Assembly (NCBI GenBank): GCA_025980625.1
Contig: JAICXG010000113.1
Span: 1-8,576, forward strand
From: Chthoniobacterales bacterium
Lineage (GTDB): Bacteria > Verrucomicrobiota > Verrucomicrobiia > Chthoniobacterales > UBA10450
Direction of reading: 5' to 3'
DNA: 8,576 nt
Part shown: positions 1 through 6,569 of the stretch, piece by piece
Numbering within the stretch: the first letter of the stretch is position 1
How the letters are laid out: the number at the start of each line of letters is the position of its first letter
Position numbers and translations under genes: made by a program
Notes under the pieces: model-generated
What the model was told of the DNA's origin: nothing
Databases searched by the model: none
Seen by the model: only the letters and a program-made list of their open reading frames with translations

Positions 1-134
1 GATGTGGAGCAAAGCGGAGTTGTTCATCGCGCAATCGCGCCCAACATGAATCGAAGGCGGGGCAAATGCGAATCGGCTGATCACTGGAAACAAAGAGCAC
101 TCCGTGATAGAGAAATCGCCGCGCAAGAGCTCCC

Positions 135-143
135 GCCTAACGA
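135..143 (+). repeat. GCCTAACGA copy 1 (before ffh)
   Basis: Exact 9-mer in the intergenic leader, ending 3 nt before the ffh ATG. It is the only copy outside a gene. It occupies the place where a Shine-Dalgarno sequence would be but does not resemble one. A C precedes it, as in 8 of the 11 copies. Confidence 0.9.
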
Positions 144-146
144 CTC

Positions 147-1469
147 ATGTTTTCACAACTCGGCGACAAACTACAGGACATCTTCAAGGACCTGCGCGGG
201 CACGGCACGATCAGCGAGACGAACGTGTCGGACGCGATGCGCCAGGTGCGCCTCGCGCTCCTCGAGGCCGATGTCGATTACCAGGTAGCGAAAAAGTTTG
301 TCGCGCGGGTGAAGGAAAAAGCGCTCGGCGAAGACGTGCTGCGCAGCGTCACGCCGGGGCAGCAGATGGTGAAAATTTTCCACGACGAGCTGACCGCGCT
401 CCTGGGCGGCGACGCCGCCCCGCTCAATCTCGAGAAGCCGGCCCGCATTCTCATCGTCGGGCTGAACGGGGCGGGCAAAACCACCTCTTCAGCCAAGCTC
501 GCGCTCCACCTGAAAAAGCAGGGACGCGCGCCGCTGCTGATCGCGTGCGACTTGCAACGACCGGCCGCGATCGAACAACTCGCAACCTTAGGCAAACAGG
601 TCGGCGTGCCGGTTTACACACCCTCGCCTAACGAAAAGACGGTGAACCGCGCCGCCGCCGCCAGCCTCGATTGGGCGGCGGAACAACAGGGCAACGTGCA
701 GATCTTCGACACCGCCGGGCGCCAGGAAATCGACACGGCGTTGATCGAGGAAATCAAACAACTACGGGAATTCCTCAAGCCGCAGGAAGTGTTGCTCGTG
801 GCCGACGCCGCCACCGGCCAGCAAGCGGTGAGTGTCGCGACCCATTTCCACGAAGCGCTCGGCATCACCGGGATTGTCCTGACGAAATTGGACGGCGACG
901 CCCGCGGTGGCGCGGCGCTCTCGATGCGCGAGGTGACGCAACGCCCGATCAAGTTCGCCGGCGTGGGCGAGAAACTCGATCAATTCGAGCCGTTCGTGCC
1001 CGATCGGCTCGCCGGCCGGATTCTCGGGATGGGCGACATCGTCGGCCTGGTCGAAAAAGCGGCCGAGGCAATCGATGAGGAAGAAGCGGCGCGGATGGAG
1101 CAAAAGCTGCGGACCGCTTCCTTCGATTTCAACGATTTCCTCGCCCAATTCAAAATGATGAAGAAGCTCGGGCCGCTCGAAAGCATTCTCGGCATGTTGC
1201 CGGGATTGAGCAACGTGAAGGGTGGTCTCAACATCGACGAGAAACAGCTCAAACGGACCGAAGCAATCGTGCTCTCGATGACGAACGAAGAGCGGAAACG
1301 GCCGGATATTCTCAACGCCCGGCGGCGTCAGCGGATCGCGCGCGGAAGTGGAAGCACGGTGACCGAAGTCAACGACTTGCTCCAGCGTTTCAACCAGATG
1401 CGCAAATTAATGAAGAACGCGGGCAAGATGAAGCGAATGGTGGCGCGCATGTCGCACGCGAAAAGCTGA
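147..1469 (+). CDS. ffh: Signal recognition particle GTPase Ffh
   Basis: This is the protein subunit of the bacterial signal recognition particle. It binds 4.5S RNA and signal sequences of nascent membrane proteins and docks with FtsY at the membrane. The 440-residue length is normal for Ffh. Visible in order: N-domain helices (about 1-95), P-loop GLNGAGKTT (105-113), DLQRPAA (135-141), G3 DTAGR (188-192), G4 TKLDGDARGG (246-255), and a Met-rich M domain (about 320-440) with the RNA-binding stretch RRRQRIARGSGSTVTEVN (392-409). The M domain separates it from FtsY. The P-loop is unusual: Asn107 replaces the usual Gln of Ffh (GLQGSGKTT), which makes it look FtsY-like. The ATG at 147 gives the conserved start MFSQLGDKLQ. 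No Shine-Dalgarno sequence is evident, and a GCCTAACGA copy ends 3 nt before the ATG. It is first in the rpsP-rnpA-yidD-yidC-khpB block. The identification is firm. Confidence 0.97.
   Translation: MFSQLGDKLQDIFKDLRGHGTISETNVSDAMRQVRLALLEADVDYQVAKKFVARVKEKALGEDVLRSVTPGQQMVKIFHDELTALLGGDAAPLNLEKPARILIVGLNGAGKTTSSAKLALHLKKQGRAPLLIACDLQRPAAIEQLATLGKQVGVPVYTPSPNEKTVNRAAAASLDWAAEQQGNVQIFDTAGRQEIDTALIEEIKQLREFLKPQEVLLVADAATGQQAVSVATHFHEALGITGIVLTKLDGDARGGAALSMREVTQRPIKFAGVGEKLDQFEPFVPDRLAGRILGMGDIVGLVEKAAEAIDEEEAARMEQKLRTASFDFNDFLAQFKMMKKLGPLESILGMLPGLSNVKGGLNIDEKQLKRTEAIVLSMTNEERKRPDILNARRRQRIARGSGSTVTEVNDLLQRFNQMRKLMKNAGKMKRMVARMSHAKS
626..634 (+). repeat. GCCTAACGA copy 2 (in ffh)
   Basis: Exact 9-mer read as tcG CCT AAC GAa, encoding Ser-Pro-Asn-Glu at residues 160-163 of Ffh, in a surface segment after VYTP. 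Confidence 0.9.
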
Positions 1470-1536
1470 CTTGCGATTTTGCCGATTTGCGCGATTCGTT
1501 CCCTCGCCGCCCCGCTGCAACGCTCCGACGCACCAC

Positions 1537-1827
1537 ATGGCCGTTTCAATCAGACTCCGCAGAGAAGGGACAACCAATCGTCCTTATTACAAAATCGTCG
1601 TCACTGACAGCCGCAGTCCGCGCGACGGAAAATTCATCGAGATCATTGGCAACTACGATCCGAAGAAGGCGGGCGACAACAGCACGCTCAAGATCGACCG
1701 TGCCGAGTATTGGATTTCGCGCGGCGCACAACCGTCCGACACGGTGCGCAGTCTATTGAAAAAGAACAAAGCGCGCGCGGCGAAAACGGTCGAGGAGACC
1801 TCCACTGCCGCTCCGGCTCCGGAATAG
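1537..1827 (+). CDS. rpsP: Small ribosomal subunit protein bS16
   Basis: Component of the 30S subunit body that binds 16S rRNA and helps early assembly. The protein is 96 residues and starts with the family's conserved MAVSIRLRREG, followed by RPYYKIVVTDSRSPRDGKF, IGNYDP (38-43) and a WISRGAQPSDTVRSLL segment (about 60-75). The last 20 or so residues form an Ala/Thr/Pro-rich tail of the kind that varies between species. The ATG at 1537 is chosen because the family begins there; the frame is open back to 1471, but those 22 extra residues do not look like S16. It lies 67 bp after ffh. In many bacteria rpsP is followed by rimM-trmD-rplS; here rnpA follows directly. No Shine-Dalgarno sequence is visible before the ATG. 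Confidence 0.97.
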   Translation: MAVSIRLRREGTTNRPYYKIVVTDSRSPRDGKFIEIIGNYDPKKAGDNSTLKIDRAEYWISRGAQPSDTVRSLLKKNKARAAKTVEETSTAAPAPE

Positions 1828-1873
1828 TCGGCGGGACGCTGCGCCGGCGAGAGCGCATCCGGATCGCCGCCGC

Positions 1874-2251
1874 ATGAAGAGCGAGACTGAAGGGCGACGA
1901 TATCGACTCCCGGCAAAGCGGCGGCTCAAACTGGCGCGTGAGTTTGAGCGCGTTCGCAATGAAGGACACACCTTGCGTGGCAGCCTGCTCACTCTGGGTG
2001 CGCTGCATGTTCCCGGGGAAAAAAACTTCCGGGTTGGATTCGTGACCTCGCGGAGAATTGGAGCCGCCGTGATCCGAAATCGTGTGCGGAGACGATTGCG
2101 CGAGATCGTTAGGCGACGGCAGCATGAGGTGGTCGAAGGAGTTTGGCTGGTCGTGGTCGCACGCCCGCCGGCGGCCGCGGCGACTTCGGCGACGCTGGAA
2201 AAGGAATGGCTGCGTCTGGCGCGACGAGCGGGAGTTATTTCCGACGAGTAA
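1874..2251 (+). CDS. rnpA: Ribonuclease P protein component
   Basis: The protein cofactor of RNase P, which helps the catalytic RNA bind precursor tRNA and remove its 5' leader. It has 125 residues, normal for the family. The diagnostic basic helix is RNRVRRRLREIVR (68-80), preceded by VGFVTSRRIGAAV (54-66). The N-terminus RLPAKRRLKLAREFERVRNEG (11-31) matches the usual opening of RnpA. The ATG at 1874 fits this. No Shine-Dalgarno sequence is evident, and the 46 bp after rpsP are too short for rpmH, which usually precedes rnpA. A GCCTAACGA copy (minus orientation, 2106-2114) lies in the RNR helix region and encodes Val-Arg. yidD follows after 62 bp. Confidence 0.95.
   Translation: MKSETEGRRYRLPAKRRLKLAREFERVRNEGHTLRGSLLTLGALHVPGEKNFRVGFVTSRRIGAAVIRNRVRRRLREIVRRRQHEVVEGVWLVVVARPPAAAATSATLEKEWLRLARRAGVISDE
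2106..2114 (-). repeat. GCCTAACGA copy 3 (in rnpA, reversed)
   Basis: Plus strand reads TCGTTAGGC, as atC GTT AGG Cga, encoding Val-Arg in REIVRRR of RnpA. This is a different frame and the opposite orientation from copy 2. Confidence 0.9.
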
Positions 2252-2313
2252 GAGCAGGAAAAGCGCGGTTGGTTGCGCCCCGGGCAGCGCGCCCCTATCC
2301 TGTGCCCCTGAGA

Positions 2314-2592
2314 ATGGCTTTGCTTTTCCGTTGCCTCATTCGGCTCTATCAATGGACGATCTCGCCGCTGCTCGCGCTGATCGCTGGACCGGGAAATGGC
2401 TGCCGGTTTCGTCCTACCTGCTCAGAGTATTTTCTCGAGGCGGTGGAGAAGCACGGCGCGTTGCGCGGGAGCTGGCTCGGCCTGAAACGCCTCGCGCGTT
2501 GTCAGCCGTGGGGCGGCCAGGGGGACGATCCGGTGCCGGAGCCGCATCGGCGTTGCCATCATCATCAGCCGCGCGGCCTGGCCAGTGAATAG
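2314..2592 (+). CDS. yidD: Membrane protein insertion efficiency factor YidD
   Basis: YidD is a small membrane-associated protein that helps YidC-dependent insertion of inner-membrane proteins; its exact mechanism is unclear. The protein is 92 residues. It has an amphipathic/hydrophobic N-terminal helix (1-25), the signature CRFRPTCSEYF (30-40), then GLKRLARCQPWGGQGDDPVP (56-75), all hallmarks of the family. The ATG at 2314 gives the usual start; the frame is open further upstream and a GTG at 2302 is a possible alternative. The C-terminal tail after DPVP contains a Cys-His-His-His run (81-84) that is not part of the family core and might be chance. It is followed by yidC after 17 bp, the standard arrangement. 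Confidence 0.93.
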   Translation: MALLFRCLIRLYQWTISPLLALIAGPGNGCRFRPTCSEYFLEAVEKHGALRGSWLGLKRLARCQPWGGQGDDPVPEPHRRCHHHQPRGLASE

Positions 2593-2609
2593 TCCGCCAG
2601 CCGGAGATT

Positions 2610-4379
2610 ATGGACAGACAAGCCTGGCTCGCCGTTATCCTTTGCATTGTCGGACTGGTCGTTTGGGAAGTCTATGTCGTGCGCAATCAAGCGCCGGTGC
2701 CGGCGCGGACTGCGGCTTCGCCCAGTCCAGGCGTGAGCATCGCCAAGGGTCCCGCGCCGAGCCCGACGGAGTCCGCTCCCGCGAGTACGGCAGCGCTTCT
2801 CCCCACCAGCACACCGGCGGTTTCGCCTAACGAAACCACGCCGACTCCGGCGCCGTTTGCCGAGAAGAGGGCGACGCTGAGCAACCGCGATCTCAAGTTG
2901 CTGATGACGAATCGCGGCGGCGGCATTGCCGCAGCGGTCCTATCCAGGCACAAAGCGGAGAACGGCACCCCGGTGAAGTTGAACGAACACAATCAGGTGC
3001 CGATCGGCGCAATCGTGGAGCAGCCAGCGGCGCCGGTGTTGAACGAGTTCTCGATCACGGCCGCCCAGCAGAGCGTGGAATTCGAGCGCGCGCTTGGCAA
3101 GGGCATCACGGTTCGGAAAAAATTTACGCTGCCGAATGTGCCTAACGAGAAGGACAGCTATGTCGCACAGATGGAGGTTTCATTCCAAAACACCGGCACG
3201 ACGTCCTACTCCAACCCTGGCTACTTCATCGCGCTCGGCTCGGGCGCGCCGATCCACGGAAGCGATTGGCCCAACTACACCCGGCTCACCTGGTGCATCG
3301 ACGGCAAAACCAAAACGACGGACGTGAATTGGTTTTCCGCGCAGACCTATCCGTTTGTCGGAATCGAGAAACGGACCGCGCAGCAATATTTCGAGGCGCC
3401 GGCCGGTAACGCCGAATGGGGCGCGGTGAGCAACCAGTTCTTCTGCACGCTCGTGACGCCGCTCAATGCTCCGATCGACAAGGTTTGGGCGACCCGTTTC
3501 GAGGCAAGCAAAGGACAAAACGGCGCTCAGCCGCACTACGGAATTGAAGGCGCGATCGGCATGCCCGGTTTCGAACTCAAGCCCGGCCAGATCTCGATGG
3601 TGCGCTACCAGCTTTACATCGGCCCGAAGCTTTACCATCGCCTCGCCCAGCTCTCGCACGACGAAGCCGAGATCATGGATTTTGGCCTCTGGAAACTGGT
3701 CAGCGAAGCGCTCCTCAACATGATGAACCTGATTCACCGGTTCGTCGGCAATTACGCCATCGCCATTCTCATCCTCACCGCAATCGTCAAAGCCGTGCTC
3801 TGGCCGCTCCAGACCAAGGCGAACAAGTCGATGCGCCGGATGGGCGCGCTCTCACCCAAGATGCAGGAGTTGCGCGAGAAGTACAAGGATGATCCGACGA
3901 AGATGAACCAGGAGGTGATGAAGCTGTACAAGGATTACGGGATCAATCCAGTGAGCGGCTGTCTCCCGATGGTGATCCAGATCCCGATTTTCTTCGGTCT
4001 CTTCACCATGCTGCGGCAGGCGGTCGAGCTGCGTAACGCCAGCTTCCTCTGGGTGAAGGACCTTTCTCAGCCGGACACGATCGCGCACATTCCCGGGCTC
4101 GGCTGGCCGATTAACATCCTGCCTTTACTGATGGCGGCGACGAGCTTCTGGATGACGTCGATCACGCCGAAGAGCGGCGACGCCACCCAACAGCGCGTGA
4201 TGATGTTCATGCCGCTGATCTTTGTGGTTTTTTGCTACAACTTTGCAGCCGCGCTGGCATTGTATTATACAACTCAGAATCTGTTTACGATCCTGCAGCT
4301 ATACCAAAACCGGAATCAACCCCTGCCGAAGCTCGAGAAAGTGAACCAGCCGGCAAAACGGAAAGGAAAAGTGCGCTGA
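2610..4379 (+). CDS. yidC: Membrane protein insertase YidC/Oxa1
   Basis: YidC inserts and folds inner-membrane proteins, alone or with SecYEG. The protein is 589 residues and has the Gram-negative layout: TM1 (about 6-24), a Pro/Ala/Ser-rich linker (about 28-85), a large periplasmic beta domain (about 86-345), and the conserved YidC/Oxa1 membrane domain (about 355-570) with several TM segments. The motifs NPVSGCLPM (446-454), QIPIFFGLF (457-465) and LYYTTQNLFTILQ (551-563) are clear. The groove residue that is Arg in E. coli (R366) aligns with Lys394 here (TAIVKAVLWPL), which keeps the positive charge. The C-terminus is basic (KRKGKVR), fitting ribosome contact. A GGAG lies at 2603-2606, only 3 nt from the ATG. 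The stop overlaps the next start as TGATG. Two GCCTAACGA copies lie in the gene, one in the low-complexity linker. Confidence 0.97.
   Translation: MDRQAWLAVILCIVGLVVWEVYVVRNQAPVPARTAASPSPGVSIAKGPAPSPTESAPASTAALLPTSTPAVSPNETTPTPAPFAEKRATLSNRDLKLLMTNRGGGIAAAVLSRHKAENGTPVKLNEHNQVPIGAIVEQPAAPVLNEFSITAAQQSVEFERALGKGITVRKKFTLPNVPNEKDSYVAQMEVSFQNTGTTSYSNPGYFIALGSGAPIHGSDWPNYTRLTWCIDGKTKTTDVNWFSAQTYPFVGIEKRTAQQYFEAPAGNAEWGAVSNQFFCTLVTPLNAPIDKVWATRFEASKGQNGAQPHYGIEGAIGMPGFELKPGQISMVRYQLYIGPKLYHRLAQLSHDEAEIMDFGLWKLVSEALLNMMNLIHRFVGNYAIAILILTAIVKAVLWPLQTKANKSMRRMGALSPKMQELREKYKDDPTKMNQEVMKLYKDYGINPVSGCLPMVIQIPIFFGLFTMLRQAVELRNASFLWVKDLSQPDTIAHIPGLGWPINILPLLMAATSFWMTSITPKSGDATQQRVMMFMPLIFVVFCYNFAAALALYYTTQNLFTILQLYQNRNQPLPKLEKVNQPAKRKGKVR
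2825..2833 (+). repeat. GCCTAACGA copy 4 (in yidC linker)
   Basis: Exact 9-mer encoding Ser-Pro-Asn-Glu at residues 72-75 of YidC, inside the Pro/Ala/Ser-rich linker where protein sequence is little constrained. Confidence 0.9.
3140..3148 (+). repeat. GCCTAACGA copy 5 (in yidC periplasmic domain)
   Basis: Exact 9-mer read as gtG CCT AAC GAg, encoding Val-Pro-Asn-Glu at residues 177-180 of YidC. Confidence 0.9.
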
Positions 4380-4876
4380 TGAGCAATGAGGTCGATGCGG
4401 AAGTGAATGCCAAAGAGCTGCTCGACACCATTCTCGGTTATCTCGGTTTCGTGGTGCAGATCGAGGACACGCAAAACGAAGGCGGCAATCCCACGCTCCA
4501 GATTTACACCGAAGAAGCCGATCGCCTCATCGGTCGCGACGGCGAAACGCTCGATGCGATCCAGTTCCTTTTGAACCGGCTGCTCCAGGCGAAAAATCCA
4601 AACGCGCCGAAGTGGACGGTCGATTGCGAGATGTACCGTTCGATGCGGCAGGACAAGATCGTGCAGCACGTCCGCCAGCTCGCCGAACGCGTTCGTCTTT
4701 CGGGGCGTCCGCTTCAGCTCGAACCGATGAATTCCTACGAACGGCGGATCGTGCATGAAGCTTTCAAGGACGATCCGGAAGTCGGCACCTGGAGTCCATC
4801 CGACTCGGCGCGGATCAAGCAGATCACGCTCCTGCGACGGCCGGTGAAAAAAGAGGGGGAGACGTTGAAGGGTTGA
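4379..4876 (+). CDS. khpB: Jag/KhpB-type KH-R3H RNA-binding protein
   Basis: This is a cytoplasmic single-stranded nucleic acid binding protein of the Jag (SpoIIIJ-associated, KhpB, EloR) family, which in Firmicutes pairs with KhpA and affects cell elongation. The protein is 165 residues. It has a KH-like domain with the GxxG loop GRDG (52-55) inside LIGRDGETLDAIQFLLNRLL (50-69), and a C-terminal R3H domain with an Arg-x3-His motif (R122, H126) in SYERRIVHEAF (119-129). The separate Jag-N domain seen in many homologues is absent, which accounts for the short length. The ATG at 4379 shares its A with the yidC stop, so the two are translationally coupled; GGAAAGGAAAA (4360-4370) may serve as ribosome binding site. 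The frame is open further upstream inside yidC, but no conserved sequence is there. The typical partner mnmE does not follow. Confidence 0.92.
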   Translation: MSNEVDAEVNAKELLDTILGYLGFVVQIEDTQNEGGNPTLQIYTEEADRLIGRDGETLDAIQFLLNRLLQAKNPNAPKWTVDCEMYRSMRQDKIVQHVRQLAERVRLSGRPLQLEPMNSYERRIVHEAFKDDPEVGTWSPSDSARIKQITLLRRPVKKEGETLKG

Positions 4877-4951
4877 AGCGTTAACGCGTTGCGCCGATGA
4901 AGCGTCACAAGGTTTCCCGCTTCAACTCTTTAACGCTTCAACGCTTCAACG
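4863..4951. repeat. Long imperfect inverted repeat between khpB and LMF genes
   Basis: The arm 4863-4884 is the reverse complement of 4930-4951 with 21 of 22 positions paired (mismatch at 4871/4943). The loop is 45 nt and holds a nested 7-bp stem (4898-4904 with 4918-4924, TGAAGCG/CGCTTCA). The arms are built from tandem GTTGAAGCG units. The left arm covers the khpB stop, and the right arm lies in the apparent N-terminus of the LMF gene. It has no T-run, so a simple intrinsic terminator is unlikely; a mobile REP-like intergenic repeat or mRNA-stabilising hairpin fits better. Similar TTGAAGCGTT repeats, read as RFNASTLQ in proteins, are familiar to me from Verrucomicrobiota genomes (from memory). 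Confidence 0.8.
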
Positions 4952-6447
4952 ATCCCCCCTACTGGCTGACCCGTTTCCTCATTCTCCGGCTCCTCGGCAT
5001 CGTTTACGCGATCGCCTTTCTGGTCGCGGCCAACCAGATCCTTTCCCTCGTCGGCTCAAACGGCCTTCTGCCCCTGAACCATTTCGTCCCAGCGGTCCGA
5101 AACGCGCTCGGCGGTTCGTTAGGCGCTTTTCTTCGCCTCCCCTCGATCTTCTGGTTCAATCATTCCGACACGGCGCTCGTCGTCACCGCCTGGATCGGAT
5201 TCGCGTTCTCGTGTGTCGTCGCCTGCGGCTACGCCAACGCAATTCTCCTCGCCATCCTCTGGACGCTTTACATGTCGTTCGTCCATGTCGGGCAGGATTG
5301 GTACGGCTACGGCTGGGAAGTGCAGCTTCTCGAGATCGGCTTTCTCGCCATCTTCCTCTGCCCGCTGTTCGATCCGCGGCCTTTCCCGAAACGTGCCCCG
5401 CCGCTCGTCATCCTGTGGCTTTTTCGCTGGCTCACTTTCCGGATCATGTTCGGCGCCGGGATGATCAAAATTCGCGGCGACAAAAGCTGGCGCAATCTCA
5501 CCGCCCTCTTCTATCACTTTGAAACCCAGCCGATGCCGAATCCCCTCAGCCGCTGGTTCCACTTTCTTCCCCGTGCCGTTCTGAAAGGTGGAGTGCTCTT
5601 CAATCATCTCGCGGAACTGATTGCGCCTTGGTTTGTTTTCTGGCCGCGAATCGCACGGCTCATCGCCGGCACTGTCATTATCCTCTTTCAGCTCGTCATC
5701 TTCATCGGAGGCAATCTTTCCTTCCTCAATTGGCTGACGATAATCCCCGCCCTCGCCTGCCTCGACGATCGAGCCTGGGCCAAAATGCTGCCGCGCCGCC
5801 TAACGATGCGGGCGGAGCAGGCCCGCAACGCCGCCGTCCCATCGCGTCCGATGCTGGCGACGAGTTGGGCGATCGGCGCGCTCGTCGCCTTCCTCAGCAT
5901 TCAGCCGGTCGTGAATATCTTCTCGCCGCACCAGATCATGAACACGTCGTTCGATCCGCTCGATCTCGTTAACACCTACGGCGCCTTCGGGAGCGTCGGC
6001 AAAGAACGCTTCAATGTTGTTTTCGAGGGCACCCGCGATCGCCAGCCTAACGACGCGGCAGATTGGAAACCGTACCCTTATAAAGGCCTGCCGGTCGCGC
6101 TCGATCAGCGTCCGCCACAGATTGCGCCTTACCATTTGCGGCTCGATTGGCAGATGTGGTTCGCCGCGATGGCTTCGCCTAACGAGTATCCGTGGACATT
6201 GAACCTGATCTGGAAACTCCTGCACAACGACTCCGGCGCGGTCGGCCTCTTTCGCTCCAATCCATTTCCGCAGGAGCCGCCGCGCTATATCCGCGCTGTG
6301 CTCTACCGTTACTCATTCGTTAGGCCAAACCCGCAGGGGCTCTGGTGGAAACGCGAACGCCTCGGGCTTTGGCTTCCGCCGCTCGACGCGAGCAACCCCG
6401 AGCTCAAGCAAATCCTCCGGCGCGCCGGCTGGTTGCACGACTACTGA
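4897..6447 (+). CDS. Lipase maturation factor (LMF) family membrane protein
   Basis: A multi-spanning membrane protein of the LMF1/LMF2 family. In vertebrates LMF1 in the ER is needed for folding of dimeric lipases; the role of bacterial homologues is not established. Visible family blocks: YWLTRFLILRLLGIVYAIAF (22-41), GQDWYGYGWEVQLLEIGFLA (132-151), FGAGMIKIRGDKSWRNLTAL (185-204), YHFETQPMPNPLSRWFH (206-222), NTYGAFG (359-365), RLDWQMWFAA (415-424) and GLWWKRERLGLWLPP (481-495). Hydrophobic helices occupy most of residues 25-285 and 322-340; the rest is a soluble C-terminal part. The length of 516 suits the family. The start is uncertain: the first 18 or so residues (RFNSLTLQRFN) are encoded by an intergenic inverted repeat and are probably not conserved, and no Shine-Dalgarno sequence precedes 4897. 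Five GCCTAACGA copies lie in it. It may be its own transcription unit. Confidence 0.85.
   Translation: MKRHKVSRFNSLTLQRFNDPPYWLTRFLILRLLGIVYAIAFLVAANQILSLVGSNGLLPLNHFVPAVRNALGGSLGAFLRLPSIFWFNHSDTALVVTAWIGFAFSCVVACGYANAILLAILWTLYMSFVHVGQDWYGYGWEVQLLEIGFLAIFLCPLFDPRPFPKRAPPLVILWLFRWLTFRIMFGAGMIKIRGDKSWRNLTALFYHFETQPMPNPLSRWFHFLPRAVLKGGVLFNHLAELIAPWFVFWPRIARLIAGTVIILFQLVIFIGGNLSFLNWLTIIPALACLDDRAWAKMLPRRLTMRAEQARNAAVPSRPMLATSWAIGALVAFLSIQPVVNIFSPHQIMNTSFDPLDLVNTYGAFGSVGKERFNVVFEGTRDRQPNDAADWKPYPYKGLPVALDQRPPQIAPYHLRLDWQMWFAAMASPNEYPWTLNLIWKLLHNDSGAVGLFRSNPFPQEPPRYIRAVLYRYSFVRPNPQGLWWKRERLGLWLPPLDASNPELKQILRRAGWLHDY
5116..5124 (-). repeat. GCCTAACGA copy 6 (in LMF gene, reversed)
   Basis: Plus strand reads TCG TTA GGC in frame, encoding Ser-Leu-Gly (residues 74-76). 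It uses a TTA leucine codon, which looks scarce in these GC-rich genes, and is the only copy in this frame. Confidence 0.9.
5798..5806 (+). repeat. GCCTAACGA copy 7 (in LMF gene)
   Basis: Read as cGC CTA ACG Atg, encoding Arg-Leu-Thr (residues 301-303) with a CTA leucine codon. It opens a cluster of four copies within 528 bp. Confidence 0.9.
6045..6053 (+). repeat. GCCTAACGA copy 8 (in LMF gene)
   Basis: Read as caG CCT AAC GAc, encoding Gln-Pro-Asn-Asp (residues 383-386) in the soluble C-terminal part of the protein. Confidence 0.9.
6177..6185 (+). repeat. GCCTAACGA copy 9 (in LMF gene)
   Basis: Read as tcG CCT AAC GAg, encoding Ser-Pro-Asn-Glu (residues 427-430). It forms an inverted pair with copy 10, with 131 nt between them. 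Confidence 0.9.
6317..6325 (-). repeat. GCCTAACGA copy 10 (in LMF gene, reversed)
   Basis: Plus strand TCGTTAGGC is read as ttC GTT AGG Cca, encoding Phe-Val-Arg-Pro (residues 474-477), with an AGG arginine codon. Same frame as the rnpA copy. Confidence 0.9.
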
Positions 6448-6532
6448 AGAATTGAGCGGAGGCTCATCCCTTCCGCAGGCCATGCTTCCGCATGTCCCGG
6501 GATTTCTCACTGCAAGAAGGGCTGGACATGCC

Positions 6533-6569
6533 AGAAGCACGTCGTTCCGTGGGCTTCTTCAGCTCTTTT
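6533..6569. terminator. Possible hairpin terminator between LMF and DUF3008 genes
   Basis: AGAAGCACG (6533-6541) pairs with CGTGGGCTTCT (6548-6558), giving 9 base pairs with a 2-nt bulge and a 6-nt loop. On the plus strand it is followed a few bases later by CTCTTTTT. It lies 86 bp after the LMF stop and immediately beside the DUF3008 stop, where a terminator between convergent genes is expected. The T-run belongs to the DUF3008 coding region, so it could be incidental. Confidence 0.3.

Noticed and set aside
1..146. Possible 3' end of an upstream gene (frame 2 is open to a TGA at 47-49) or an open frame from 4 to 288
   Set aside because: Fifteen residues are too few to recognise a protein, and the longer frame overlaps ffh and is Arg/Ser-rich like a GC-driven shadow. 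No gene can be supported here.
1471..1536. N-terminal extension of ribosomal protein S16
   Set aside because: The 22 extra residues are Arg/Phe/Pro-rich and unlike S16; the conserved family start is the Met at 1537.
4232..4378. Upstream extension of the KH-R3H protein inside yidC
   Set aside because: It overlaps the conserved C-terminal part of YidC in another frame and shows no Jag-N features. The TGATG overlap marks the real start.
6481..6494. CATGC-TTCC-GCATG hairpin after the LMF gene
   Set aside because: It has only 5 base pairs with no T-run; too weak to call a terminator.
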